This document shows positions 15,674 through 24,800 of a stretch of 64,000 bases of DNA, piece by piece (position 1 is the first letter of the stretch; the number at the start of each line of letters is the position of its first letter). The DNA is from Oscillospiraceae bacterium (GTDB taxonomy: Bacteria; Bacillota; Clostridia; Oscillospirales; CAG-272). A program made the translations under genes and the position numbers. The notes below the pieces were generated by a model, which worked only from the letters and a program-made list of their open reading frames with translations, did not search any database and was not told where the DNA came from. The stretch covers positions 30,861 through 94,860 of the forward strand of contig SVRJ01000003.1 of NCBI GenBank assembly GCA_015064885.1. Reading direction: 5' to 3'.

Positions 15674-16528
15674 TTATTGCGGAAGTATATCGACCGTGAT
15701 CAGCTCGGGCGGATTGAACACCCTCGGCAAAAGGTCCTTACATAATCCTCTGCTGACTATCATGACAGTATCATCCGAGAGGCTATATTCTCCACCGTCA
15801 TATTCAGGGAAAAATCCGTCTGTAGGTGTAAAAAGTCCCTTTCCGGTAAAGGGTATCTGAACCTGACCGCCGTGATTATGACCAGACAGAACAAGATCAA
15901 ACTTATACTTTGAATAAAGATCCGCCTGCTGAGGTCTGTGTGAAAGAAGAACCGAGAATGAATCCTCTCCGGCCTCTCTGTACAGCTCTCCGAGTGCGTT
16001 ATCAAACGGCAAAAGTGACTCAGAAGTCTTATCCCCAAAACCAAACAGATCATCTATACCGCATATTTTGATGCTTTGACCGTTGACCGTAAGCTCTATA
16101 ACGTCACCGTCGAGCACGGTTACTCCGTACGTGCGTACAAGTGTTTTAAGCTCTTCGCATCTTCCTGTCCTGTATTCATGGTTACCCGTGGTATAATAGC
16201 AGGTATATTTCTTGCCTATAGCACGCAGAAGAGCCTCGGCATTGTCGGTTTTTCTGTCTTCATCGAAGAGATCTCCAATTATAAGTACAACGTCGGGATC
16301 CTGATCTTCTATCGCGGAAACGAGCTTTTTTTGGTCCTTGCCGTAGCTTGAAGCGTGATGGTCTGTTATAACGCATAGCCTTATACCGCTATCCACCTTA
16401 TCAGAATACACACTGTAGGTGCTTACGGTAAGCCCCTGCCAGAGCACCGCGGTAAGAAGGGCAAGAATGAGAACGGCACATGATCCGAGTACGGCAATTC
16501 TTTTTTTATTAAGTAACTTTCTTTTCAT
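15674..16528 (-). CDS. Membrane-anchored calcineurin-like phosphoesterase (YkuE type)
   Basis: 284 residues. An N-terminal helix (IAVLGSCAVLILALLTAVLW) anchors the protein with the enzyme outside. Metal ligands of the fold are all visible: TDHH, IIGDLFDED, TTGNHEYR, LLSHRP and SGHNHGGQV. The layout matches YkuE-like phosphoesterases, which hydrolyse phosphodiester or pyrophosphate bonds, possibly in lipid precursors. The gene lies 60 bases after rqcH on the same strand, with its own GGGAAGAG site, and could be expressed from the rqcH promoter. True substrate is unknown. Confidence 0.9.
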   Translation of the reverse strand: MKRKLLNKKRIAVLGSCAVLILALLTAVLWQGLTVSTYSVYSDKVDSGIRLCVITDHHASSYGKDQKKLVSAIEDQDPDVVLIIGDLFDEDRKTDNAEALLRAIGKKYTCYYTTGNHEYRTGRCEELKTLVRTYGVTVLDGDVIELTVNGQSIKICGIDDLFGFGDKTSESLLPFDNALGELYREAGEDSFSVLLSHRPQQADLYSKYKFDLVLSGHNHGGQVQIPFTGKGLFTPTDGFFPEYDGGEYSLSDDTVMIVSRGLCKDLLPRVFNPPELITVDILPQ

Positions 16529-16588
16529 ATTCTGAACGTCTCTTCCCTTCCCGAAAATTTTATTCTCGCAATTTCTCTCAATAAGGCC

Positions 16589-18346
16589 TTATTTCACCTT
16601 GAGCTTTTCCACGTACTCACGATCCGGCTTTACGTATGCCGAATAATTCGTATGATATATAACGAAGCCCGGCTTTGCTCCGCTCGGCTTCTTTACGTGC
16701 TTTGCATAGGTATAATCCACCTCTGCCATAGGAGAATCGGACAGCGAGGAGTGTACTGCGGCTATCATCGCAGCCTCTGTAAAGTCCTTTTCACTCGGCT
16801 CCTCTCCGCTGCACACCATTATGCAGTGAGAACCGGGCGCATTCTTTGCGTGGAACCAATAATCGTAGTTCTCTGCCTCCTTATGTGTAAGAAGGTCGTT
16901 TTGAATATTGTTTCTTCCGCAGAGCACGGTATACCCTCCGCTCGTTCTGAATTTGAGGAAATCTGCCTTTTTCTTTTTCTGAACGCCTCCGTGCTTCATC
17001 TTTGACGAATATCCCGAGGTGTACAGCTCCTCGCGTATATCGGCGAGCTCTGTCGGGGTGGTTGCACGTGAAAGGCAGTCGAAGACCGTTTTTATATATT
17101 CGAGCTCCCTCTTTGCGTTTTCTATCTGAACGATAAGCACCTCGGAGGCTTTTTTTGCTTTATTGTATTTTTTATAATAATATCCCGCATTCTGAGACGG
17201 ACTCATGCTCTTATCAAGCTTGAGTGTCACCGTAGCGAAGCCGCCTTCCTCGGTATAGCTTGAGTAATCTGTGAGAGTGACCTCCTCGTCACCTCTTTTT
17301 ATTGCATATATGTTTGACGTGATAAGATCGCCCTTGAGCTTATACTCGTCCATCCTTTTGCTTTCTTCAAGCTCCGCATACTGCTTGTTCAGCTTCTTTT
17401 CTATCCTTGCCTCCGCATTGCAAAGAAGCTTCAGAATATCCGACGCGCGGCTTCTGACCATAGCATCGTTATCTCTGTCAGCAAAGCACTTGTCAAGCAT
17501 AGCGCACGGAGAGTCAAAGCACACCGTCTCCTTTCCCTCATACGAGGTAAGCCTTGCGAACGAATAATCCACGACACGGCTGCCGTCGTAAACTGCCGAC
17601 GGAGAATATCTGCCCTCACGTACGTCTGAGAAAAATTCAAAAAACGTCTTTGCAAGCAGAGATATGTTGCACCGGCCCATTACGGTATCCGTGTGCTTGC
17701 TTGCTCTGTAGACTATCTCTCCGGCATTTGAACGGCTTATTCCGCAGAAGGTGTCGGTTATATATTTTTGGGCGGGAGTATCGGGGTCTGCTTCTCTGAA
17801 TATTCTCACAGCATCCTCATAAGAGGCTTTAAGAGGATCCTTTTTGTTCTGTGTTGGGGGAAGCTCATACAGAAAGCCGGGGAGCACCTGCCTTTTGGAC
17901 GAGGTGGTGATATCAACACATTTGAGAGCGTTGAGCACTCTGTTCTCACCGTCTGTGAGAATGATGTTCGAATAACGTCCCATTACCTCACAGTAAAGCC
18001 TCTTGACACATTCAAAGCCCATCTCGTCTCTTGCATTGAATTCAAAAAGAGCAACTCTTTCAAAATCTATCTGTTCTATTTTTGTAAGCAAGGCACCTGT
18101 AATATGCTTGCGAAGACTCAGACAAAAGGTAGGCGGTGAGGGAGGATTCTCTCTCGCTATATCGGTAAAGGATATCCTGCCGCATGATCCGGAATTTACA
18201 ACTATTCTCTTTCCGCCGCTTCTCGAACGGATGTTTATCACTATCTCATCCTTCTCGGGCTGGTATACCTTTTCTACTCTTGCCCCGAGCGACTCGCGCT
18301 CTATCTCATAAAGGGCGCATCTCATCATTCCCGCATCGAATGCCAT
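16589..18346 (-). CDS. rqcH: Ribosome quality control protein RqcH (NFACT family)
   Basis: 585 residues with the family start MAFDAGMMRCALYEIE, preceded by AAGGAGGCGCGGT. The N-terminal NFACT-N region extends to ~residue 320, then a coiled-coil (KKLNKQYAELEESKRMDEY and RELEYIKTVFD), then the NFACT-R domain with RTSGGYTVLCGRNNIQN, YWFHAKNAPGSHC and DYTYAKHVKKPSG. The protein binds split 50S subunits with stalled peptidyl-tRNA and brings alanyl-tRNA to add a C-terminal Ala tail. Older names call it fibronectin-binding protein. It is the first gene of its strand run here; the metallophosphoesterase follows. Confidence 0.95.
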   Translation of the reverse strand: MAFDAGMMRCALYEIERESLGARVEKVYQPEKDEIVINIRSRSGGKRIVVNSGSCGRISFTDIARENPPSPPTFCLSLRKHITGALLTKIEQIDFERVALFEFNARDEMGFECVKRLYCEVMGRYSNIILTDGENRVLNALKCVDITTSSKRQVLPGFLYELPPTQNKKDPLKASYEDAVRIFREADPDTPAQKYITDTFCGISRSNAGEIVYRASKHTDTVMGRCNISLLAKTFFEFFSDVREGRYSPSAVYDGSRVVDYSFARLTSYEGKETVCFDSPCAMLDKCFADRDNDAMVRSRASDILKLLCNAEARIEKKLNKQYAELEESKRMDEYKLKGDLITSNIYAIKRGDEEVTLTDYSSYTEEGGFATVTLKLDKSMSPSQNAGYYYKKYNKAKKASEVLIVQIENAKRELEYIKTVFDCLSRATTPTELADIREELYTSGYSSKMKHGGVQKKKKADFLKFRTSGGYTVLCGRNNIQNDLLTHKEAENYDYWFHAKNAPGSHCIMVCSGEEPSEKDFTEAAMIAAVHSSLSDSPMAEVDYTYAKHVKKPSGAKPGFVIYHTNYSAYVKPDREYVEKLKVK

Positions 18347-18402
18347 ACCGCGCCTCCTTTCATACGTTTAATCGCGGACCTCTCCGCATGAATTTAAAGA
18401 AT

Positions 18403-18431
18403 GGGGTATTGCAAGATCGGTGCAATACCCC
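18403..18431 (-). terminator. Hairpin after the HAD phosphatase gene
   Basis: GGGGTATTGCA at 18403-18413 pairs perfectly with TGCAATACCCC at 18421-18431. Read on the minus strand it lies 18 bases after the HAD stop codon and is followed by ATTCTTTAAATT, a weak T-tract. Confidence 0.65.
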
Positions 18432-18448
18432 GTAATACGCTGTTATTA

Positions 18449-19270
18449 TCAGCCGAACATTACCTCATCGACCTCATTGAGTGACGGGAATACGAAATCC
18501 GGTTTTTCCGCAACGCTTGCTGCGTCAACGTCTTCCATATGTGTTTCGCCCGAAAGGACGAGGACTGCGGTAACACCGTGCTTCTTTCCGAGCGCTATAT
18601 CAGTGTAGAGTCTGTCACCGAATATGCACATTCTCTCTCTTGCTATCTCTGTAGCCTCGCTGATCATCTCGACCGTCTCTGCATAGGGCTTGCCGAAATA
18701 TGTGGGAACCTTTCCCGTAGATGCAGTACAGAATGCCGCGATAGCTCCGCTGTCGGGAATAAAGCCTGTCTCTGTGGGGCAGTTGAAATCGGGGTGCGTG
18801 GAAAGATATTCTGCGCCGTTTCTGATAAATCTGCAGGCGTTGTCAAGCTTCTCATACGTAAGAGAAGTATCAAAGCTTGTAACAACTATATCAGCACTTT
18901 CCTCTTTACCTGTAAGAACGTTTATTCCGTTAGCCTTAAAGTCTGCAACAAGCTCGTCCGTGCCTACGAGATAAACAGATTTTCCGGGTCTGTGGCGCTT
19001 AAGAAATTCTATTGTAACGTCTCCCGACGTCATTATTTCTTCTCTTGTTGGTGAAAAACCGAGCTTTGTGAGCTTGCTTACGTAGAAATCACTTGTATGC
19101 GACGCATTGTTTGTGAAGAAAAGAACGCGTCTTCCGCTCTTACGGAGATTGTTGATAAAGCGTACGGCATAATCAAACACGTTATATCCAAGATAAATGG
19201 TTCCGTCCATATCAAAGATATAAAGATCCTTTTCAAGTAAAATGCCGTTGTCGGGGTTCTTAAAGTCCAT
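18449..19270 (-). CDS. HAD-IIA family phosphatase (NagD-like)
   Basis: 273 residues. The HAD nucleophile motif is FDMDGTIYLG, followed by RRVLFFTNNASH (motif II) and the C-terminal FGDRLYTDIALGKKHG (motif IV), all in the order of the NagD/AraL group with a C2 cap. Members dephosphorylate small sugar or nucleotide phosphates and act as housekeeping cleaners; exact substrate is open. It is divergent from coaW, and the two promoters share sequence between the genes. The ribosome site is weak (AGAGAGGTAATTGTT). Confidence 0.92.
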   Translation of the reverse strand: MDFKNPDNGILLEKDLYIFDMDGTIYLGYNVFDYAVRFINNLRKSGRRVLFFTNNASHTSDFYVSKLTKLGFSPTREEIMTSGDVTIEFLKRHRPGKSVYLVGTDELVADFKANGINVLTGKEESADIVVTSFDTSLTYEKLDNACRFIRNGAEYLSTHPDFNCPTETGFIPDSGAIAAFCTASTGKVPTYFGKPYAETVEMISEATEIARERMCIFGDRLYTDIALGKKHGVTAVLVLSGETHMEDVDAASVAEKPDFVFPSLNEVDEVMFG

Positions 19271-19314
19271 AACAATTACCTCTCTGTGTATGTAACAAAA
19301 ATTTTATTACTAAT

Positions 19315-19343
19315 ATTATATCACAGACTTGATTTTTTTACAA
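19315..19343 (-). promoter_or_regulatory. Promoter for the HAD phosphatase gene
   Basis: On the minus strand TTGTAA (19343-19338), 17 bases, TATAAT (19320-19315), with TGTGA before the -10. It overlaps the coaW promoter, so the two cannot easily be used at once. Confidence 0.75.
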
Positions 19344-19357
19344 GAGTATGTTATAAT
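19329..19357 (+). promoter_or_regulatory. Promoter for coaW
   Basis: TTGATT at 19329-19334, 17 bases, TATAAT at 19352-19357, with TGT before the -10. Confidence 0.75.
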
Positions 19358-19392
19358 ATTATTTGTAAATTTACTATTGAGGATAGGAAAAC

Positions 19393-20250
19393 ATGTACAA
19401 GAAAAAAATCATTGGAATAGACGTCGGAGGCTCCACTACCAAAATAGTCGGATTTGACCTGAGCAAGAATGCTCCCGAGCTCATACCCCCGATGTTTGTA
19501 AAGGCAACAGACCAGCTGACAAGCATTTACGGTGCCTTCGGAAAATTCACTCTCGAAAACGGAATAGCCCTCTCCGATATAGATTCAATACTTATGACCG
19601 GAGTCGGTGCATCTTATATAAACGATCCGATATACTCTCTCGAGTGCAGAAAGGTCGACGAATTCTCGAGTATAGGACGCGGCGGTCTTTACCTTTCCGG
19701 ACTTAACGAGGCGATCGTCGTATCCATGGGAACGGGTACCGCTCTCATCCACGCAAAAAAGGTTGGATCAGACGTACAGACCACCTACCTTGGCGGTACG
19801 GGCGTAGGAGGCGGAACTATAGTAGGCCTTTCCCGCAAAATGCTCGGAATTGACGACATAACTCATCTTGAATCACTTTGCGAGGGCGGAAATCTCGACA
19901 AGGTAGACCTGCGTATAAAGAACCTTTCCAAAAAGAAAACGTATGAGAACATGAACGACGATCTCACCGCGTCTAACTTCGGAAATCTCTCCGATCTTGC
20001 AAACAAGCACGATATTGCGCTCGGTCTCTGCAATATGGTTGCCGAAACTATAGGAATGATCGCGGTGTTTGCCGCAAGATCCTACGGAATAAAGGATATT
20101 GTACTCACGGGAAATCTCACAACGATCTCAACGATAAACGATACCATACTTACCTTCAACCGCCTTTTCGGAATGAATTTCATAACTCCGGATATGGCCC
20201 AGTACGGAACTGTAATAGGCGCGGCACTCAGTGCGAACGCATTTAAATAA
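19393..20250 (+). CDS. coaW: Type II pantothenate kinase
   Basis: 285 residues. The ASKHA-fold phosphate loop is KIIGIDVGGSTTKIVG, and the family segments MTGVGASYI, VVSMGTGTALIH and LGGTGVGGGTIVGLS are all present. The enzyme phosphorylates pantothenate, the first step of coenzyme A synthesis, in the cytosol; the type II form, found in Firmicutes such as staphylococci, resists CoA feedback. The gene stands alone between its own promoter and a strong terminator. Its ribosome site (GAGGATAGGAAAAC) is adequate. Confidence 0.93.
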   Translation: MYKKKIIGIDVGGSTTKIVGFDLSKNAPELIPPMFVKATDQLTSIYGAFGKFTLENGIALSDIDSILMTGVGASYINDPIYSLECRKVDEFSSIGRGGLYLSGLNEAIVVSMGTGTALIHAKKVGSDVQTTYLGGTGVGGGTIVGLSRKMLGIDDITHLESLCEGGNLDKVDLRIKNLSKKKTYENMNDDLTASNFGNLSDLANKHDIALGLCNMVAETIGMIAVFAARSYGIKDIVLTGNLTTISTINDTILTFNRLFGMNFITPDMAQYGTVIGAALSANAFK

Positions 20251-20260
20251 GCATATAAAA

Positions 20261-20300
20261 AACAGCTCGGAATACAAACGGTGTTCCGAGCTGTTTTTAA
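20261..20300. terminator. Bidirectional terminator between coaW and tldE
   Basis: AACAGCTCGGAA at 20261-20272 pairs with TTCCGAGCTGTT at 20284-20295. T-runs follow on both strands, so it serves the converging genes. Confidence 0.9.
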
Positions 20301-20305
20301 TCGGA

Positions 20306-21583
20306 TCAGTTTATTGCGATCCCCTCAAAAAGGGCGATCTTAGGTCCGGTATATCTTCCCGAGCATATCTCACAGTCGGATAGCCTTACCGAGCTGAGAG
20401 CCTCGCTGAGCTTACCCGATATGGATATTCCGGTCATGGGAATGACCTTATCTCCGTCGCAATAATAAGCGAGTCTTACCTCTCCGCCTATATAATCGTT
20501 ATAGGCATCGACCTGAAGACCGGACATCGAAACGCATCTGAAATACGGCTCGCTTTTCAGCTCCTCGTCGGTGAGGCTTCCGGTAGCGACCTGCATGCAG
20601 GAAAGCTCACCGGTGACGGGTGCCTTCAGATACTGCGCATATCGGTTTCCACCGTAATAATTTGTAAACACTCCGTCCTTTACTATCTCGGTATCAATCA
20701 GGGTAATGCCGTCATTATCAAAAAGAGCAGACGCAACGCTTCCCTTTATAGCACCCTTCATGGTTATCGAAATTCTGTCGCCCTTCGCCTCTTTTTGGAG
20801 AGCGTCTCCTATAGAAAAAAGATTTGAATGGGTGTATACCGAAGAATAATTGGCATTGTGAGCGGCTTCAGAGAAAAGTCTGGCAAGCTCGTGTGCGTCG
20901 AGAGCCACCTTGCACGTGAGCGGTTCGGAAGGAGTGACTGCTCTGCCTCTGTCCCTTACCTCTCTCATCTTCTCTTCTATTTCTTCTCTTATCTCATCAG
21001 AATCGAAACTGTTAAAGCGTTTAGCCTCGTATAGCTCTACAGACTCTCCGTCGGTCCACGTGGGTATAGCCTCTACCATGGCACTGTACTTTAATTCTCT
21101 CTTGTCGATACCGCGGCTGTTTTTCACGCTGACGGTATGCTTATTGATAAACACCTCGAGAGCATTTATCGATCCGTTTCCGTAGGTGTTTGCGGAAAAT
21201 ACCGCATCCGAAATGAGACGGGCAAGAGTCTTCGGCTCATAGTCGGCAAAATCAGAGTCTATAGCTCCGTCAAGCGTCTCATTCGAAGGAAGCTCGTAAT
21301 ATTCGTTATCGATACGGCAAGCCTTTTCTGCGGCTGCCTGTATCTTTTCTCTTGCTTCATCCTCCTCGGTTGAGGCGTATATTTTGAAGCTTGCGTCACC
21401 CTTCTTTCCGTCGTGGTCTACGTAAACGGTAACGTCTGTAGAAGTAGTGTCGGTGCTTCTTACCGTTTCAAGCTTGCTGTGGACAAAGAAGAGCTCGTAT
21501 GATTCTACTCTTTCGCTTCTTATCTTATAACCGCAAACGGCGGTGTTTTCTTTTAAAAGCTTTTCTATTATATCAGGTCTCAT
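20306..21583 (-). CDS. tldE: TldE/PmbA-like subunit of the TldD-TldE protease
   Basis: 425 residues. The C-terminal segments DNDGITLIDTEIVKDG, YGGNRYAQ and the family tail match the PmbA/TldE group, the partner that lacks the metal motif. With TldD it forms a heterodimeric zinc protease that cleaves unfolded peptides entering its cavity, known for processing microcin B17 and degrading CcdA in E. coli. The start codon overlaps the tldD stop by four bases (ATGA at 21580-21583), so the two are translationally coupled. No peptide precursor gene is evident nearby. Confidence 0.88.
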   Translation of the reverse strand: MRPDIIEKLLKENTAVCGYKIRSERVESYELFFVHSKLETVRSTDTTSTDVTVYVDHDGKKGDASFKIYASTEEDEAREKIQAAAEKACRIDNEYYELPSNETLDGAIDSDFADYEPKTLARLISDAVFSANTYGNGSINALEVFINKHTVSVKNSRGIDKRELKYSAMVEAIPTWTDGESVELYEAKRFNSFDSDEIREEIEEKMREVRDRGRAVTPSEPLTCKVALDAHELARLFSEAAHNANYSSVYTHSNLFSIGDALQKEAKGDRISITMKGAIKGSVASALFDNDGITLIDTEIVKDGVFTNYYGGNRYAQYLKAPVTGELSCMQVATGSLTDEELKSEPYFRCVSMSGLQVDAYNDYIGGEVRLAYYCDGDKVIPMTGISISGKLSEALSSVRLSDCEICSGRYTGPKIALFEGIAIN

Positions 21584-22983
21584 GCCAACTTCACCTTAAC
21601 CTTCAACGCAGGGCCGCCGTCAGAAACGCGCACCCATTCTTTATAACCCTTTCCGCATCCTCCGCTTCCGATGACCTTGAAGTCGTCGGATACCATCGAA
21701 ATGGATTTCAGAAGATCGGGAACGTACCCGCTCATAACCACGGGAGAGACGTAATTGTCTGTAAGCTTGCCGTCAACGATCTCTATACCGTATTCCGCAG
21801 TACACTGTATCTGCCAGTTCTTCGGGTCCTCCATGCCGTTATTGGTCTTAAAGAGCATATATCCGTGCTTTACGGAGGCTATCATATCCTCGAGCTTGTC
21901 TTTTCCCGGCTCGAAGAAGGTATTTGTCATTCTCGAATAAGCCTTTCTCTTATACGACTCACGTCTTCCGTTACCCGTAGGCTCTGTTCCGAGCTGTGTC
22001 GCAGAAGCAAGGTCGGAAATACCGGCAACGAGGACACCGTCCTTGATTATCTGTGTATCGTGAGCCAATACTCCGTCGTCGTCAAAGAAATAGGAAGCGG
22101 TAGAAAGTGCGGAAGCCGCACCGTCGCGCATATTACATATCGGAGATGCCACGTACTTTCCCACGTATTCCTTGGCAAGCGCTCTGTCCTTTACGAACTG
22201 GTCCATCTCAACTCCGTGACCGAACGCCTCGTGAGCGATAAGACCGCTTATCGTCGGGTCTGTTATAACGTCGTAAACGCCCGGTACTATCGGCTTTGCG
22301 TTTGCAAGCTTGCCGGCTCTTTCGACCAAGGGGGCAACTATAGCGGGAAACGAAGCGATCACCTCGGATATGAGATGCGAGTAGACTCCGTCATAGGTCT
22401 GCACCATCTTTTCTCCGTCGCGAAGGACCAAAAACGCATTCATATTCACCCACGAATAGTTCTGGTCGAGCTCCCTGTTTTCGGTAATGAAAAGCTTTGA
22501 TACGGTAAAGGGGGCTATAGAAACGAAGAAGTTCAATATCCTGCTGTCAAGAGCAAGAGCTTCATCTCTCATTTTTTCGCAAAACGCGAGAAGCTCACTG
22601 TCAGAATATTTGTCGCAGTCGCTCTCACGCGAGAATGACTGTACCATAGGCTCGTCCGAAAGGAGCTTTACGTCTATCGTATTATCAGAAAGCTCTCTGT
22701 CAAGCTCAAGGGAAGAAAGTATCCTCTTTGCAAGCTCTGCCTTATCCCCGCTTATATCATCGAGAGAATATTCGTAGAACGCCTTTCCGTTATGCATTTT
22801 TATAACGAATCCGCACTCGGAAAGACCACCCTCACCCATAACGGAGCTGCGTCTGTCGGCAGCTATTCTTGAGGAAACGACGTGGCTTCCGAGAATACTG
22901 ACGTAGGAGAAGGCCTTGGAAAGCTCTTTAACAAGAGCTTTACAGCCCTCGCGTCTCGAGTCAAGAAATTTTGAAAATGCCAT
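21580..22983 (-). CDS. tldD: TldD-like zinc protease subunit
   Basis: 467 residues from the ATG at 22983, which follows AAGGAAGATC; an in-frame start at 23067 lies inside the GH127 gene and is rejected. The metal motif HEAFGH is at residues 251-256, in GLIAHEAFGHGVEMD, as in the TldD family, and GSGGCGKGYKEW near the end matches too. It pairs with TldE immediately downstream. It begins 31 bases after the GH127 stop, so it is likely part of the ddl-suhB-GH127-tldD-tldE transcript, an unusual setting for this protease. Confidence 0.9.
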   Translation of the reverse strand: MAFSKFLDSRREGCKALVKELSKAFSYVSILGSHVVSSRIAADRRSSVMGEGGLSECGFVIKMHNGKAFYEYSLDDISGDKAELAKRILSSLELDRELSDNTIDVKLLSDEPMVQSFSRESDCDKYSDSELLAFCEKMRDEALALDSRILNFFVSIAPFTVSKLFITENRELDQNYSWVNMNAFLVLRDGEKMVQTYDGVYSHLISEVIASFPAIVAPLVERAGKLANAKPIVPGVYDVITDPTISGLIAHEAFGHGVEMDQFVKDRALAKEYVGKYVASPICNMRDGAASALSTASYFFDDDGVLAHDTQIIKDGVLVAGISDLASATQLGTEPTGNGRRESYKRKAYSRMTNTFFEPGKDKLEDMIASVKHGYMLFKTNNGMEDPKNWQIQCTAEYGIEIVDGKLTDNYVSPVVMSGYVPDLLKSISMVSDDFKVIGSGGCGKGYKEWVRVSDGGPALKVKVKLA

Positions 22984-23014
22984 TTCTTTTGATCTTCCTT
23001 TCAATTTTGATGAA

Positions 23015-24796
23015 TCAATCGTTAAGCCATACCGCCATATCGCTCTCTCCTCTGTTTGCAAATGCATAGTAAGGAATGAGCTTTATCCGGCGGGGTGTTC
23101 TTTCGGGCTCGAACGAATCCGAATAAAGCACGTCGTCGCACTCTACCGTATGACCGGTAAATTCAACGGTGGGGAGACCTCCATAGGCTTCTCCTACGGT
23201 AACGTCGCTCTTTTCTCCCGCAAAGAAGGAGAATATATCAAAGTTGTTGTCTACGCGTTCCGCACAGTAAACGATCGGGCCTCTCATGACTGCGACCTTG
23301 CCTCTGCATGCCGCGATCTTCGGATTTGCCTTTACAAATCTTACGGGCATATCGAGTACGAGCGTAAGCTCGGAGGGGTTTTCTACTACTGCATATCCGT
23401 TTTGCATAGTATATTCGGAATCAAGTGTGAACGACTTGCACCAATCGGGAATTCTGAGAGCTATCCTCTTCGTTCCGCTTGCGCTGATCTTTATATTTCC
23501 GTTCACGGGGTAAACGGTCGTGACCTTTACCTTCATACCGTCAAGATCTACGCTGCTGTCCATATACTGATTTACGTAGAGAGTGTCGCCGTCAACACCG
23601 TAAGCATATGCCGCGAGAGAGGGCATAAGTCTTACTATATTCGGAGGGCAGCAGGAGCATCCGAACACACGCTTGCGCTGTGTTATCGGAAAAGCCTCAG
23701 GAACTACGTTTGCCTTATATCTGCTTCTGTTACGCATGTTTATCTCAAGCGGATTGGTATAGAAGAAGGAAACACCGTCGAGAGAAAGACCCGACATAAC
23801 TCCGTTATAAAGTGCTCTCTCGGCAACGTCAGCATATTTCGAATCGTTCTGAAGTCTCTGCATTCTCGTAGCAAAGAAAAGGAGAGCTATAGACGCACAC
23901 GTCTCCGCGTATGCAAGGTCGTTCGGAAGATCATACGCCTCTGTAAACGCCTCACCGAGCTTTGTTGATCCGATACCGCCTGTTATGTACATCTTCTTTT
24001 TTGCAATGTTATCAAAAAGTCGCTTGCAAGCAACAGCCATAGGCGTATCGTCTGCTACAGCAGCGTAATCTGCCATACCCGAATACAGATAGCACGCTCT
24101 TACAGAGTGTCCTACAGCCTCATCCATAGAAACTACGGGAACGTGGCTCTGATTGTACTGTCCCTTATCTTCCTTTATTCCGTGGCCGCGCATAACCAGG
24201 AAGAAGCGTGCAAGGTCGAGATACTTCTCATCTCCCGTAACGTCGTAGAGGCGGAGAAGGGCAAGCTCTATCTCCTGGTGACCCGGAGTTGTGAAGGACG
24301 CACCCTTCTCCTCCATAAATATCTTTGTTATGCAGTCAACGTATTTTGAGGATATCTTTATAAGTCTGTCATTGCCTGTAGCCTCATAGTATGCGACTGC
24401 CGCCTCAAAGAGATGTCCCGCGCAGTAAAGCTCGTGGTTGTTTCTGTTTGTAAAGCGTGTAAGCTCGGGGTGAACGGCATAGTAGCAGTTGTAGTATCCG
24501 TCCTCAAACGCATTCTTTTCCATAAGCTCGGCAAGCATATTTATCTTGTCGTCAAGCTCCTTATCATATTCGAGTCCGAGGTAGTACGCAGCACCCTCTG
24601 CCCACTTGATAACGTCCGAGTCCCAGAATACGTGTGCCGGAAATTCCGCCTTCGGATCGCATTCGTATGCTCCTACGCGTCCGGTTTCATAAAATCTGTT
24701 CCATACGGCATCGACGGTTTCGTTTCTGACAAGATCGAGCTTGTCCTTGAGAAAACCGCCTTCAAGCTTAACGTTCTTAAGTCCTAAAAGTTTCAT
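23015..24796 (-). CDS. Glycoside hydrolase family 127 (beta-L-arabinofuranosidase-like)
   Basis: 593 residues from the ATG at 24796 (site GAGGATAATGCT). The hallmark is CSCCPPN at residues 380-386: in the characterised family member HypBA1 the second Cys of such a C-x-C-C set is the nucleophile and the others bind zinc, giving C382 here with C380 and C383. GHAVRACYLYSG and ITGGIGSTKLGEAF are also typical of the (alpha/alpha)6 barrel. It would remove beta-L-arabinofuranose from plant hydroxyproline-rich glycans after uptake; no signal peptide is present, so the enzyme is cytosolic. It starts 4 bases past the suhB-like stop and is part of the ddl-led operon, an unexpected partner set. Confidence 0.92.
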   Translation of the reverse strand: MKLLGLKNVKLEGGFLKDKLDLVRNETVDAVWNRFYETGRVGAYECDPKAEFPAHVFWDSDVIKWAEGAAYYLGLEYDKELDDKINMLAELMEKNAFEDGYYNCYYAVHPELTRFTNRNNHELYCAGHLFEAAVAYYEATGNDRLIKISSKYVDCITKIFMEEKGASFTTPGHQEIELALLRLYDVTGDEKYLDLARFFLVMRGHGIKEDKGQYNQSHVPVVSMDEAVGHSVRACYLYSGMADYAAVADDTPMAVACKRLFDNIAKKKMYITGGIGSTKLGEAFTEAYDLPNDLAYAETCASIALLFFATRMQRLQNDSKYADVAERALYNGVMSGLSLDGVSFFYTNPLEINMRNRSRYKANVVPEAFPITQRKRVFGCSCCPPNIVRLMPSLAAYAYGVDGDTLYVNQYMDSSVDLDGMKVKVTTVYPVNGNIKISASGTKRIALRIPDWCKSFTLDSEYTMQNGYAVVENPSELTLVLDMPVRFVKANPKIAACRGKVAVMRGPIVYCAERVDNNFDIFSFFAGEKSDVTVGEAYGGLPTVEFTGHTVECDDVLYSDSFEPERTPRRIKLIPYYAFANRGESDMAVWLND

Positions 24797-24800
24797 AGCA

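Noticed and set aside
21499..23968. Plus-strand open frames across tldE, tldD and GH127 (up to 350 residues)
   Set aside because: They oppose well-supported genes with catalytic motifs and have no ribosome sites or domains.
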